Assembly (NCBI RefSeq): GCF_050490315.1
Contig: NZ_JBNPEO010000001.1
Location: 124,001-188,000 of the forward strand
DNA from: JBNPEO01 sp050490315
GTDB lineage: Bacteria; Actinomycetota; Actinomycetes; Actinomycetales; Micrococcaceae
Direction of reading: 5' to 3'
DNA length: 64,000 bases
Both the position numbers and the translations under genes were made by a program. This document shows, in pieces, positions 33,706 to 42,118 of this stretch. The notes beneath the pieces were generated by a model, which worked only from the letters and a program-made list of their open reading frames with translations, did not search any database and was not told the DNA's origin. How positions within the stretch are numbered: position 1 is the stretch's first letter; the number at the start of each line of letters is the position of its first letter.

Positions 33706-35055
33706 GTGAAGGTTCTTGTGATTGGCCCAGGCGGCCGCGAACACGCCATTGTCCGTTCCCTCCTTGCTGACCCCAATGTTTCTGAGGTCCATTCGGCCCC
33801 GGGTAATGCTGGCATTGCAACGCTTGTGCCAACGCACGCGATTGATGCCAACAATCCGGAGGCCGTAGCCAACCTCGCGTTGAAGCTGGGCGCAGATTTG
33901 GTGGTGGTGGGTCCTGAGGCTCCGCTGGCCGCCGGAGTCTCCGACGCTGTGCGTGAGGCGGGCATCCCGGTGTTCGGTCCCAGCCGTGAGGCAGCCCAGT
34001 TGGAGGCCTCTAAGGCTTTCGCTAAGCAGGTGATGGCTGAGGCTAACGTCCCCACTGCCATGGCCAAGGTTGCCGTGAATGCTGAAGAAGCTGCGGACGC
34101 TTTGGACACTTTTGGCGCCCCCTATGTGGTGAAGGACGACGGTCTGGCAGCTGGCAAGGGCGTGGTGGTCACCAAGGACCGCGACGAGGCTCTAGCTCAC
34201 GCGCAGACCTGCTTTGACGCTGGTGGATCCGTGGTGATTGAGGAATTCCTTGACGGGCCAGAGGTTTCACTCTTTGTTCTGTGCGATGGCCGCACCACGG
34301 TGCCGCTGGTTCCGGCGCAGGATTTCAAACGCATTTTCGACGGCGACGAAGGCCCCAATACGGGTGGTATGGGTGCTTACACGCCGCTCAACTGGGCGCC
34401 CGAGGGGTTGGTCCAGGAAGTTATTGACCGGGTTGCTCAGCCCACCGTGGATGAAATGGCCCGCCGCGGCACACCGTTTATTGGTGTGCTGTTCTGTGGT
34501 TTGGCTCTGACCTCACGTGGAACCCGGGTGATTGAATTCAATGCCCGTTTTGGTGACCCGGAAACCCAAGCTGTTCTGGCCCGGCTCAAAACTCCACTGG
34601 GTGGTGTCTTGATGGCTGCGGCTAAGGGGGAATTGGATAAGGCGGAGGAACTGCGCTGGTCTAAGGAATCCGCCGTCGCAGTGGTGGTCGCCGCGAATAA
34701 TTACCCAGGCACGCCACGCACGGGAGACCGCATCCGTGGCCTCAAAAAGGTTGAAGCCATTGATGGTGTGCACGTGATTCACGCCGGTACGGCGCTGAAT
34801 GAGGACGGCAAAGTGGTTTCGGCTGGTGGCCGAGTTTTGGCTGTAGTCGCTTTGGGCGCGGATCTTGTAAAGGCGCGGGAAAAAGCGTACGACGGCGTTG
34901 AGCTGGTTCAGCTGGAAGGTTCCGTCTTCCGCACAGATATTGCAGCCAAAGCTGCCCGTGGTGAGATCAAGGTCAGCGGGCCGCGCACCGGCGCCTTGCC
35001 GGTGACCAAGCTGTCATCGGCAGCATCACCGACCTCAACGAAAGAGAATTCGTAG
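33706..35055 (+). CDS. purD: Phosphoribosylamine-glycine ligase (GAR synthetase)
   Basis: A 449-residue ATP-grasp enzyme joining phosphoribosylamine and glycine. The start is GTG at 33706 (MKVLVIGPGGREHAIV, the family N-terminus); upstream ORF residues are spurious. The ATP-grasp signatures are YVVKDDGLAAGKGVVV, EEFLDGPEVSLFVLCDG, GPNTGGMGAYTP and the metal site EFNARFGDPETQ. The C-terminus is a little longer than in other species. It is one base from purC, so purD and purC form one operon. Confidence 0.96.
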   Translation: MKVLVIGPGGREHAIVRSLLADPNVSEVHSAPGNAGIATLVPTHAIDANNPEAVANLALKLGADLVVVGPEAPLAAGVSDAVREAGIPVFGPSREAAQLEASKAFAKQVMAEANVPTAMAKVAVNAEEAADALDTFGAPYVVKDDGLAAGKGVVVTKDRDEALAHAQTCFDAGGSVVIEEFLDGPEVSLFVLCDGRTTVPLVPAQDFKRIFDGDEGPNTGGMGAYTPLNWAPEGLVQEVIDRVAQPTVDEMARRGTPFIGVLFCGLALTSRGTRVIEFNARFGDPETQAVLARLKTPLGGVLMAAAKGELDKAEELRWSKESAVAVVVAANNYPGTPRTGDRIRGLKKVEAIDGVHVIHAGTALNEDGKVVSAGGRVLAVVALGADLVKAREKAYDGVELVQLEGSVFRTDIAAKAARGEIKVSGPRTGALPVTKLSSAASPTSTKENS

Positions 35056-35056
35056 C

Positions 35057-35965
35057 ATGGCTGGGTTAAACACCACAACATTGGAACTTGCTGGTTGGCA
35101 GCATGTCTATTCCGGCAAGGTCCGGGACTTGTACGTGCCCGTTGGTGAGGACGAAGACCAAGACCGGGTGCTGGTGGTTGCCAGTGACCGTATCAGCGCC
35201 TTTGACCACGTGTTGGAGAGCGAGATCCCGGACAAGGGACGTATCCTCACGCAGCTGAGCCTGTGGTGGTTTGACCAGCTGGGTGTGGAGCACCACGTGC
35301 TTGGTTCCACTGTGGAGGATGGTGTACCGGCGGAAGTGGCTGGCCGGGCCATGATTTGCAAACGCTTGGACATGTTCCCGGTGGAGTGCATTGCTCGTGG
35401 TTACCTCACCGGCTCAGGATTGGCTGAGTACAAGGTTTCACAGACGGTATGCAGCCTGCCGTTGCCGGAAGGACTGGTGGACGGATCCAAACTTGAGCCC
35501 GCTATTTTCACCCCCTCAGCGAAGGCTGAGGTGGGTGAGCATGACGAGAACATCACTTTTGATGCGGTGGTGGACGCGGTTGGGCCTGACGTTGCCGAGC
35601 GCTTGCGTGAGCTCACTCTGAAGATTTACACCACGGCTGAGGAGATTGCCCGCACTCGTGGCATCATCCTGGCTGACACAAAGGTGGAGTTCGGTATGGA
35701 CCGTGGCACAGGTGTGATCACGCTGGGTGATGAGGTCCTGACCCCGGACTCTTCACGGTTCTGGGATGTTAATGATTACGAGCCCGGACGAGCGCAGCCG
35801 TCATTCGACAAGCAATACGTCCGTGACTGGCTGACCTCAGCCGAATCCGGATGGGACCGCGCCTCAGACGTGGCCCCACCCGCATTGCCGGCTGACGTGA
35901 TTGAGCGAACCCGCGCCCGCTATGTTGAAGCGTTTGAGAAGTTGACCGGTCAGCAGTTCGTTTAG
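35057..35965 (+). CDS. purC: SAICAR synthetase
   Basis: A 302-residue enzyme that condenses CAIR with aspartate. The N-terminal YSGKVRDLYV is the ATP-binding loop. RVLVVASDRISAFDHVLES, VECIARGYLTGSGLAEY and ILADTKVEFGMD are family signatures. Length is typical for the eukaryote-like/long bacterial type. It follows purD by one base. Its TAG overlaps the convergent XRE-TPR gene's stop codon by four bases, so read-through from one affects the other. Confidence 0.96.
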   Translation: MAGLNTTTLELAGWQHVYSGKVRDLYVPVGEDEDQDRVLVVASDRISAFDHVLESEIPDKGRILTQLSLWWFDQLGVEHHVLGSTVEDGVPAEVAGRAMICKRLDMFPVECIARGYLTGSGLAEYKVSQTVCSLPLPEGLVDGSKLEPAIFTPSAKAEVGEHDENITFDAVVDAVGPDVAERLRELTLKIYTTAEEIARTRGIILADTKVEFGMDRGTGVITLGDEVLTPDSSRFWDVNDYEPGRAQPSFDKQYVRDWLTSAESGWDRASDVAPPALPADVIERTRARYVEAFEKLTGQQFV

Positions 35966-37224
35966 GCGGACTTGCTGGCCTCGGCCCGGCGTTCAGCGAG
36001 ACGGATTTCCAAAATGGCATCCAAAGCTTGCTGAACCCGGTCTGAGGCTCCGGCTGCTGTGAACTCGGATTGAGCCTCTTGCAAGAATTCAAGCGCTGCA
36101 GTGGATTCGCCGGAGGCCTTGAGTGACTTGCCTAGGAGTAGCGATACTTCCCCTGCAGTGTGCCGTCCCAGTGAATCGCGGTCAGCGTGGATTGCTCGTA
36201 GTTTGTCCAGAGCGCCGGGGACGTCTCCGGTGAGGTAGAGCCAACGTGCCCGGATGAAGTCCACTTCCAGCTGGTCTGACTTGTTGCCGCCGACGATGGA
36301 CAAGGCCAGCTCGGCGCGTTCAATCGCGGAGAGTGTTTCCGGCTCAACAATGCCCGAGGACAAACGGACTGCCGCAGAAGCCTTGTTGAAACGAGCCCAA
36401 AGCTCAATGTCGTTGGCGGGCGAGAGCAGTTTGGCGGCTTTTTCATGGTGCATCACACCGGCAATGTAGTCGTGCCGCATAAAGGCAACGTTCCCAATGA
36501 CCCAAGCAACTTCGCCAGCCAGTTGAGTCATGGCGTGGTCATCAACCTGTTCGTCCAGGACTTTGCAATACTTCCACGCTTCCTCAAGCTTGCCGCTCTC
36601 GGCGAGGGCGCCGATGAGGATCCTCAAAGAGCCGATATAGACGGTGGAACCTTGCGGAAGGCTCACACCTAAGTTGACTGCAATGGTTGCATGTTCGACG
36701 GCGGTAGCTAGGTGACCTTGTCCGTGGCACACTGCGGCAAGCATCTGCCGGGCACGGACCCCAAGCCCGATTGATTCGGTGGCCATGGGGTGTTCGAGGA
36801 GGTTTTCAATAATCTCTTGGCACTCGGCGAGTTTGCCGTCCTTCATCAGGCATTCCGCCTGCATGTAGCTCATGTTCCACCAGGCGCTGGTGTTCTTGGC
36901 TTCAAGTGCAATGAGAGCGGCGCTGGCGGCATGGGTGGCGGCCAAAGCGTAGTCGCGGAGGTCCCAGGCTTGACGGGCGTAGAGGCCGGCCAGAACGTAC
37001 TCGGCATCGCTGAGGGATACGGGCTGGCTCCATGCTTCAAGTTGCTTGGGTGCCAGTTCGAGTCGGCGGGCTAGTTCCTGGATGACTTCCACAGTGGGCT
37101 CACGCCGACCGGTTTCTAGGAGCGAGATGTAGCTTGGTGAGTAGAGATCCTTACCAAGTTCAGCCTGCGTTAATCCGCGTTCGAGCCGCTCTGCTCGGAG
37201 CTTCTCGCCGAATCCATTCCCCAC
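35962..37224 (-). CDS. HTH-TPR transcriptional regulator, candidate peptide-pheromone receptor
   Basis: 420 residues from the GTG at 37224, which follows an AGGAGG site three bases away; longer starts are rejected. Residues 1-65 are an XRE/Cro helix-turn-helix (FGEKLRAERLERGLTQAELGKDLYSPSYISLLETGRREPT). The rest is all-helical with repeated A-x-x-L...A motifs (ALAATHAASAALIALEAKN, ATAVEHATIAVNLG, AIERAELALSIVG, LEFLQEAQSEF), the layout of TPR arrays. This HTH + TPR architecture is that of the RRNPP (Rgg, PlcR, NprR) receptors that bind re-imported signal peptides. The gene is divergent, with 130 bp between, from a gene for an exported repeat peptide. The pairing with that peptide is inferred. 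Confidence 0.82.
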   Translation of the reverse strand: MGNGFGEKLRAERLERGLTQAELGKDLYSPSYISLLETGRREPTVEVIQELARRLELAPKQLEAWSQPVSLSDAEYVLAGLYARQAWDLRDYALAATHAASAALIALEAKNTSAWWNMSYMQAECLMKDGKLAECQEIIENLLEHPMATESIGLGVRARQMLAAVCHGQGHLATAVEHATIAVNLGVSLPQGSTVYIGSLRILIGALAESGKLEEAWKYCKVLDEQVDDHAMTQLAGEVAWVIGNVAFMRHDYIAGVMHHEKAAKLLSPANDIELWARFNKASAAVRLSSGIVEPETLSAIERAELALSIVGGNKSDQLEVDFIRARWLYLTGDVPGALDKLRAIHADRDSLGRHTAGEVSLLLGKSLKASGESTAALEFLQEAQSEFTAAGASDRVQQALDAILEIRLAERRAEASKSA

Positions 37225-37260
37225 GGGACCTCCTGTAACCGGAACATTTCCACCACAAGA

Positions 37261-37304
37261 GCCTTGACAGCTCATGTAGTAAATATTTTACAATGTATGT
37301 CAAC
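37261..37304. promoter_or_regulatory. Divergent promoter region with palindrome, regulator/peptide pair
   Basis: TTGACA (37264-37269) on the + strand with TACAAT (37289-37294; 19-base spacer) points to the peptide gene. TTGACA on the - strand (37298-37303) points to the regulator. Between the two lies the perfect palindrome GTAAA-TAT-TTTAC (37279-37291), covering the spacer and the -10 start of the peptide promoter. It is a plausible operator for the HTH-TPR protein. Confidence 0.6.
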
Positions 37305-37354
37305 AAGGTTTGTGCCGAACTTGTAACAAATCCGACACGTGTTTAGAGGAAAAA

Positions 37355-37588
37355 ATGATCAAGAAGATTGCAGCTTCTGTCGTCCTCGCTGGAGCTCTGG
37401 CTTTTTCAGCGGCCGCTCCCGCGTCCGCAATTGGCAACTGGCCGGACCCCGCACGGTCCTCCGTCTCAGTGACCTCAATTGGTAACTGGCCGGATCCCGC
37501 TCGGGCTTCCATTTCAGCCATTGGCAACTGGCCGGACCCCGCACGGTCATCGGTAACTTCGATCGGCAACTGGCCAGATCCCGCTTAA
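37355..37588 (+). CDS. Secreted peptide precursor with four IGNWPDPA repeats (candidate pheromone)
   Basis: A 77-residue precursor, start ATG at 37355 behind GAGGA. Residues 1-25 are a textbook Sec signal peptide (MIKKIAASVVLAGALAF core, then APASA; cleavage after Ala25). The mature part is four exact copies of IGNWPDPA (nt 37430-37453, 37478-37501, 37520-37543, 37562-37585) joined by RSSVSVTS, RASISA and RSSVTS. The mature protein begins at the first copy and the stop follows the last Ala of the fourth. The copies differ at synonymous positions (GGC/GGT, GAC/GAT, GCA/GCT), so the protein sequence is what is kept. No export/modification enzymes or immunity gene are adjacent; the HTH-TPR gene is divergent. 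A pheromone role is inferred; a multi-core toxin or adhesive peptide is less likely. Confidence 0.85.
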   Translation: MIKKIAASVVLAGALAFSAAAPASAIGNWPDPARSSVSVTSIGNWPDPARASISAIGNWPDPARSSVTSIGNWPDPA

Positions 37589-37600
37589 ACAAACTCCTGA

Positions 37601-37650
37601 ATAAATACGTGTGGCCCCTCGCAATGTGGAGGGGCCACACGTATTTAACA
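37601..37650. terminator. Terminator after the peptide gene
   Basis: An 18-bp perfect stem (37603-37620 with 37629-37646) with loop GCAATGTG, A-rich on the left and TTT at the right end. It is shared by the convergent phnA gene. Confidence 0.9.
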
Positions 37651-37673
37651 AGCTAAAAGGGTTTGGCGGGTTG

Positions 37674-38030
37674 TTAGAGAACTCTTTTGACCACGCTGGA
37701 TTTCAGTTGCATAGGTCCAAAGCCGTCCACTTTGCAGTCGATGTCGTGGTCGCCCACACCGTCCACCAGACGGATGTTGCGAACCTTGGTGCCCACCTTG
37801 ATGGAAGTGGGGAAGCCCTTAACTTTCAGGTCCTTGGCAATGGTGACGGTATCGCCGTCGTGCAGTTCATTGCCTACGGAATCTTTGATCACGCGGGGGC
37901 CGTCAACTTCTTCAGCTGCGTCCTCGGCTGGTGACCACTCGTGGGCGCACTCGGGGCAGACCAGCAGGGCACCCATCTCGTAGGTGTAGGCGCTGCCGCA
38001 TTCTGGGCAGGAGGGAAGTGAATCGCTCAT
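37674..38030 (-). CDS. PhnA/YjdM-family zinc-ribbon protein
   Basis: A 118-residue protein. The N-terminal zinc ribbon is CPECGSAYTYEMGALLVCPEC (two CPxC knuckles at about residues 8-11 and 25-28, with a following HEW). The C-terminal domain has VIKDSVGNELHDGDTVTIAKDLKVKG. This is the YjdM/PhnA family; despite the old name linked to phosphonate utilisation, it is not a C-P lyase subunit, and its function is unsettled. The tRNA-Pro gene lies upstream on the same strand. Confidence 0.9.
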   Translation of the reverse strand: MSDSLPSCPECGSAYTYEMGALLVCPECAHEWSPAEDAAEEVDGPRVIKDSVGNELHDGDTVTIAKDLKVKGFPTSIKVGTKVRNIRLVDGVGDHDIDCKVDGFGPMQLKSSVVKRVL

Positions 38031-38083
38031 GATCCGATTCTAGAGGGTGCCTCTTCGCTGGCATAAGAAGTGCCAGCATAAGA

Positions 38084-38124
38084 AAAGCCCGCCAGTTCTT
38101 GGATTCCAAGTGCTGACGGGCTTT
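38084..38124 (-). terminator. Terminator after tRNA-Pro
   Basis: AAAGCCCG...CAG (from 38124 downward) pairs with CTGGCGGGCTTT, with an inner CTTGG/CCAAG stem and a run of T at the end on the minus strand. It lies just downstream of the tRNA gene. Confidence 0.8.
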
Positions 38125-38129
38125 CTGTG

Positions 38130-38206
<77 letters not shown>

Positions 38207-38317
38207 ATCCATTGATTTACCACGCCAATGCGCGGCAAAAGCAACTTTACAAGGATAGCCGATGGGAGGCCGTGCTGGGAAATCGGCTGAGCCTTTCCAA
38301 GCGCCCGGTCCTAGGGG

Positions 38318-40144
38318 CTAAACCAGCGAGTCTTTCCACGCACCATGCAAAGCTGCGAACCTGCCGCCGCCGCTGATCAGCTCTGCTGGTGTGCCGTCCT
38401 CAACCACTGTGCCATCGTGAACCACCAGCACTCGGTCCGCGATCTCTACAGTGGACAAACGGTGAGCGATGATCAAGGCTGTCCGGCCTTTGCCGTTGAC
38501 GCCATCCAGAAGTCGGGCCAAGCCGTTTTGAACCATCCGCTCCGAGGGGATGTCCAGCGAAGACGTTGCCTCATCCAAAATCAGCACGGCCGGGCTGGCT
38601 AGGAACGCTCTGGCGAAGCTGATCAACTGACGCTGACCAGCCGAGACACGTCCACCACGCTTGTTGACGTCAGTGTCGTAGCCCTCCGGCAATGCCGTGA
38701 TGAACTCGTGTGCGCCCACAATGGTGGCTGCCTCCACAATCTCCTCACGAGTAGCCTCAGGACGGCCCAACGCGATGTTGTCAGCCACGGAACCGCTAAA
38801 GAGAAAAGCCTCCTGCGTGACCATCACTACTGCCTTGCGTAAGTCCTCTCCGGACAGATCACGCAGCTCAACGCCGTCTAGCGTTAATGACCCCGAGGTG
38901 ACGTCATAGAAACGCGCAATCAACTTAGCCAGCGTGGACTTGCCAGCGCCCGTCTGACCTACCAAAGCAACGGTCTGCCCGGCCGGGATATGCAAGTCCA
39001 TGGTGTGGATAATGACAGGACCGTTGCCGTACCCGAACTCCACCTGACGGAAGTCGATTGCACCCTGGGCGTTCTTCAACGCCACCGGATTTTTGGGCGG
39101 ACGTACGGTAGGGACTTCCTCCAGCAAACCGGAAACCTTCTCCAAAGCAGCCTGCGCACTCTGGAAGGAGTTGTAGAACATGGTCATCTGATCCACCGGC
39201 TGGAAGAAGCGCTTAGTGGACAGGATTAGCGCGAGCAACACACCAACGCTCATTCCACCCTCCAGCACCCGGAAACCGCCAGCGAGCAAAACCACGGCAA
39301 CTGTGACATTGCCAATCAACACCAAACCAGGCTGCAGAACACCGTTGAGATTGATCGAGCGAACAGTAACCTTCCGGTATTCCTCAGCAACCTCGGTGTA
39401 TTTCTGTGCGTTCTCAGCTTCCTTACGGAACGCCTTCACAGCCCGGATTCCGGTCATGGTTTCCACGAACTGAACAATCAACCGTGCGGACACCACTCGG
39501 GACTCGCGGTAGGCAATCTGAGACCATTTCTGATACCAGCGAGCCAAGAAGAACATGGGCACACCGGCGGCCAACATAATCAGTCCGCTGGGCCAGTCCA
39601 AAGCGAAAACCGTGATGGCCGTGAAGAGCATAAACAACACACCAGAGGCCAGCGAGCTGACGCCCGAGTCCAACAATTCGCGCAGTGCTTCAAGATCAGA
39701 AGTCTGGCGGGAAATAATCCGGCCCGAGGTGTACTTCTCATGAAATTCAAGGCTCAAACGTTGAGTGTGCCGGAAAACGCGCACCCGCAAATCCAAGAGC
39801 ATGGCCTGGCTGAGTTTGGCCGTGGATGTGACGTACAAAGCCGTCAGCCATGCGGTTGCGATTGCGGCCAAGACGTAGCCAATGCCCGCCAAAAACAACG
39901 GCCAACTATCGCCCTGCACCAAGGCGGGCAAAGCGCGGTCAATCCCAAAGGCAATCAGCGCGGGGCCTGCAACGCGAGTGGCCTGTGAAACCACCACCAT
40001 TAACAGCGTCAGCCAAAAACGTAAGCGCACTGGACGGATCAACGAGCCCAATAAGGCGAGCGACCGTCGTCGTACTGCTTTGCTGTCCTCGCGGCTCAGA
40101 TCTGAATTGTCCTCATTGGCTGTTCCAAACGTTGCGGCGCTCAT
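38318..40144 (-). CDS. ABC exporter half-transporter (permease-ATPase), catalytically canonical subunit
   Basis: A 608-residue type IV ABC exporter half with six transmembrane helices in the N-terminal 330 residues and an ATPase domain after about 360. Walker A is GQTGAGKST, Walker B AVLILDEATSSLD with the catalytic Glu, and the signature is the atypical RVSAGQRQ in place of LSGGQ. The ATG overlaps the stop of the upstream subunit by four bases. The arrangement matches heterodimeric multidrug or lipid exporters such as TM287/288 or LmrCD. The cargo is unknown; export of the adjacent peptide is not indicated because that precursor has a Sec signal. Confidence 0.92.
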   Translation of the reverse strand: MSAATFGTANEDNSDLSREDSKAVRRRSLALLGSLIRPVRLRFWLTLLMVVVSQATRVAGPALIAFGIDRALPALVQGDSWPLFLAGIGYVLAAIATAWLTALYVTSTAKLSQAMLLDLRVRVFRHTQRLSLEFHEKYTSGRIISRQTSDLEALRELLDSGVSSLASGVLFMLFTAITVFALDWPSGLIMLAAGVPMFFLARWYQKWSQIAYRESRVVSARLIVQFVETMTGIRAVKAFRKEAENAQKYTEVAEEYRKVTVRSINLNGVLQPGLVLIGNVTVAVVLLAGGFRVLEGGMSVGVLLALILSTKRFFQPVDQMTMFYNSFQSAQAALEKVSGLLEEVPTVRPPKNPVALKNAQGAIDFRQVEFGYGNGPVIIHTMDLHIPAGQTVALVGQTGAGKSTLAKLIARFYDVTSGSLTLDGVELRDLSGEDLRKAVVMVTQEAFLFSGSVADNIALGRPEATREEIVEAATIVGAHEFITALPEGYDTDVNKRGGRVSAGQRQLISFARAFLASPAVLILDEATSSLDIPSERMVQNGLARLLDGVNGKGRTALIIAHRLSTVEIADRVLVVHDGTVVEDGTPAELISGGGRFAALHGAWKDSLV

Positions 40145-41967
40145 CGCACGGCCTCCCCGGCCTCTTCAAGTTCCGTTTCCAGTTCAGAGTCCAAATCCTT
40201 GGGTTCCTCGTCCAAACTGGCAATGACATAGCGGTAGTGCGCATTCCGGCCCAATAGCTCGCTGTGCGTACCCACATCCGTAATCCGCCCGTCCTGGAGC
40301 AGCGCTACCCGGTCCGCGAGGGCCACGGTGGAGGGGCGGTGCGCCACAATCAGTGTGGTGGTCTCCGCGAGAACTTCACGCAAACGTGCCTCTACTTTGG
40401 CCTCGGTGTTGACGTCCAAAGCCGAGAGGGGGTCATCCAGCACCAAAACCTTGGGTTGAGCGGCGATGGCCCGGGCCAAGGCAACACGCTGGCGTTGACC
40501 ACCGGAGAGGCTCAAGCCCTCCTCGCCAATGAGGGTATCAACCCCCTCTGGCAGTGTGTGGGTGAACTGGGCCTGGGCAACATCCAGCGCCTCGTTAAGG
40601 ATGGCGTCAGTGCGTTCAGGGGCGCCCAGCAGAACGTTGTCCCGCACTGAATTGGAGAACAAAGTGGTGTCCTCAAAAGCCACGGCAACCACGGTTCGCA
40701 ATTGCTCCACGGAGAAGTCGCGAAGGTCCACGCCGTCAATGCTGATGGACCCTTCTGTCACGTCATAAAGGCGCGGAATGAGCTGCAGCAGGGTCGACTT
40801 ACCAGACCCCGTTACACCCACTAGAGCCATGGTCTCGCCGGGGCGGATCTCAAGGTCAATCTCATCCAAAATGAACTTGGTGTCCGCTGGATCCGGAGCA
40901 ACGGCATCCTCAAAAGCGAAGCGCACCTTGGAAAAGGTCAATGCGCCCTTGGACTCGCTAGGCGTTTGAGGTTCTGTTGGATCAGTAATGGTGTTTACCG
41001 AATCCATCACTTCATAGTGGCGGTCAACTGCGCTCTTGGCAGCCAGAGTCATGGCCAGCAGCATGCCGCAAGCTTCCACAGGCGAGGCCACCACTGCTGC
41101 TGTGGCAAAGAAGGCCACCAGCGAACCGATGCTCAACTGCCCCGTGGTGCTGAGCCAAATTCCCACCATCAAGCCCAGACCCAAAGCGAGCTCGGGTAGT
41201 AGTGTGACCACCAGCGAGAACGTGGCAAGGTACTTGGCCTTGGCAATCTCAGTTTGGCGTAAACCTTCGGCTTGTTCGTTGAAGTTCTCGAGCGCTTCGC
41301 GGCTGCGGCCAAAGGCTTTGAGCACACGAATACCGTGAACAGATTCTTCAACCGTGGTGGCGAGATCGCCGGCCTGGTCTTGGCTCAGGCGGGCAACGCG
41401 GCCAAAATTCTTGCGGAAGCGGAAACCAAAAATCATAATCGGGACGGCAGCGGCCAAAAAGATCAGTGCAAGCTGCCAGCTCATGGAAAACATCAGGATG
41501 ACGCCGATAATCACTGTCAGTGACGTCACCACCAACATAATCGCGCCAAACGCCATCCAGCGGCGCAAAAAGTTCAGATCACTCATAGCTCGCGAGAGCA
41601 ACTGGCCTGAGCCCCAGCGATCGTGGAAGGAAACGGTCAAGTCCTGCAAGTGCTTGTAGAGCGAAATGCGCATCCGCGTTTCCACCGTGGTAGCCGGATT
41701 AATCACAAACTGGCGCCGCAAAGCAACCAGCAGGGCTTCCAAAATACCCAGCCCAAGAATGACCCACACAGCAACCCACACGCCCGACGACGAACCGCTT
41801 GGGTGCAAGGAATCGTTGATCAACACACGCAACACTTGTGGGATGGCCAGGGCAACAATGCTGGCTAGGAGTGCGGAAATTAGACCCATCAAGAGCCGGG
41901 GAATGATCGGCTTCATGTGCGGGTAGAGGCGGCCAATTGATTTAAAAAATGAACGTTGCTCTGGCAT
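40141..41967 (-). CDS. ABC exporter half-transporter, degenerate-site subunit
   Basis: 608 residues from the ATG at 41967 (MPEQRSFFKS). Six helices are followed by an ATPase domain with Walker A GVTGSGKST, signature LSGGQRQR, and Walker B VLVLDDPLSALD, in which the catalytic glutamate is replaced by aspartate. Together with the VSAGQ signature of the partner, one ATP site is degenerate (this Walker A/B with the partner's VSAGQ) and the other canonical, the known asymmetry of heterodimeric exporters. An ORF start at 42063 is less likely. First gene of a two-gene operon. Confidence 0.92.
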   Translation of the reverse strand: MPEQRSFFKSIGRLYPHMKPIIPRLLMGLISALLASIVALAIPQVLRVLINDSLHPSGSSSGVWVAVWVILGLGILEALLVALRRQFVINPATTVETRMRISLYKHLQDLTVSFHDRWGSGQLLSRAMSDLNFLRRWMAFGAIMLVVTSLTVIIGVILMFSMSWQLALIFLAAAVPIMIFGFRFRKNFGRVARLSQDQAGDLATTVEESVHGIRVLKAFGRSREALENFNEQAEGLRQTEIAKAKYLATFSLVVTLLPELALGLGLMVGIWLSTTGQLSIGSLVAFFATAAVVASPVEACGMLLAMTLAAKSAVDRHYEVMDSVNTITDPTEPQTPSESKGALTFSKVRFAFEDAVAPDPADTKFILDEIDLEIRPGETMALVGVTGSGKSTLLQLIPRLYDVTEGSISIDGVDLRDFSVEQLRTVVAVAFEDTTLFSNSVRDNVLLGAPERTDAILNEALDVAQAQFTHTLPEGVDTLIGEEGLSLSGGQRQRVALARAIAAQPKVLVLDDPLSALDVNTEAKVEARLREVLAETTTLIVAHRPSTVALADRVALLQDGRITDVGTHSELLGRNAHYRYVIASLDEEPKDLDSELETELEEAGEAVR

Positions 41968-42118
41968 GCCTACTTCTTTTTTCTTCCGCCGGAAATCCGT
42001 AAATACCAAGGAAGAGCCCCGATAGTTACCTTTAGCAACTAGCCTATGCCATCGAGGTGACACGATTCACTAAATTCTGGAACCGTTGGCGGGATTGGTC
42101 AGTTATTGCCAAACGTAA

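Noticed and set aside
37430..37585. Non-coding DNA direct repeats or CRISPR-like array
   Set aside because: The units are in frame in a secreted protein, differ synonymously and are spaced by 18-24 bp linkers; no CRISPR pattern or cas gene.
37355..37588. Bacteriocin or RiPP precursor
   Set aside because: No double-glycine leader, modification enzyme, dedicated exporter or immunity gene adjacent; Sec signal and HTH-TPR neighbour fit signalling better. Not fully excluded.
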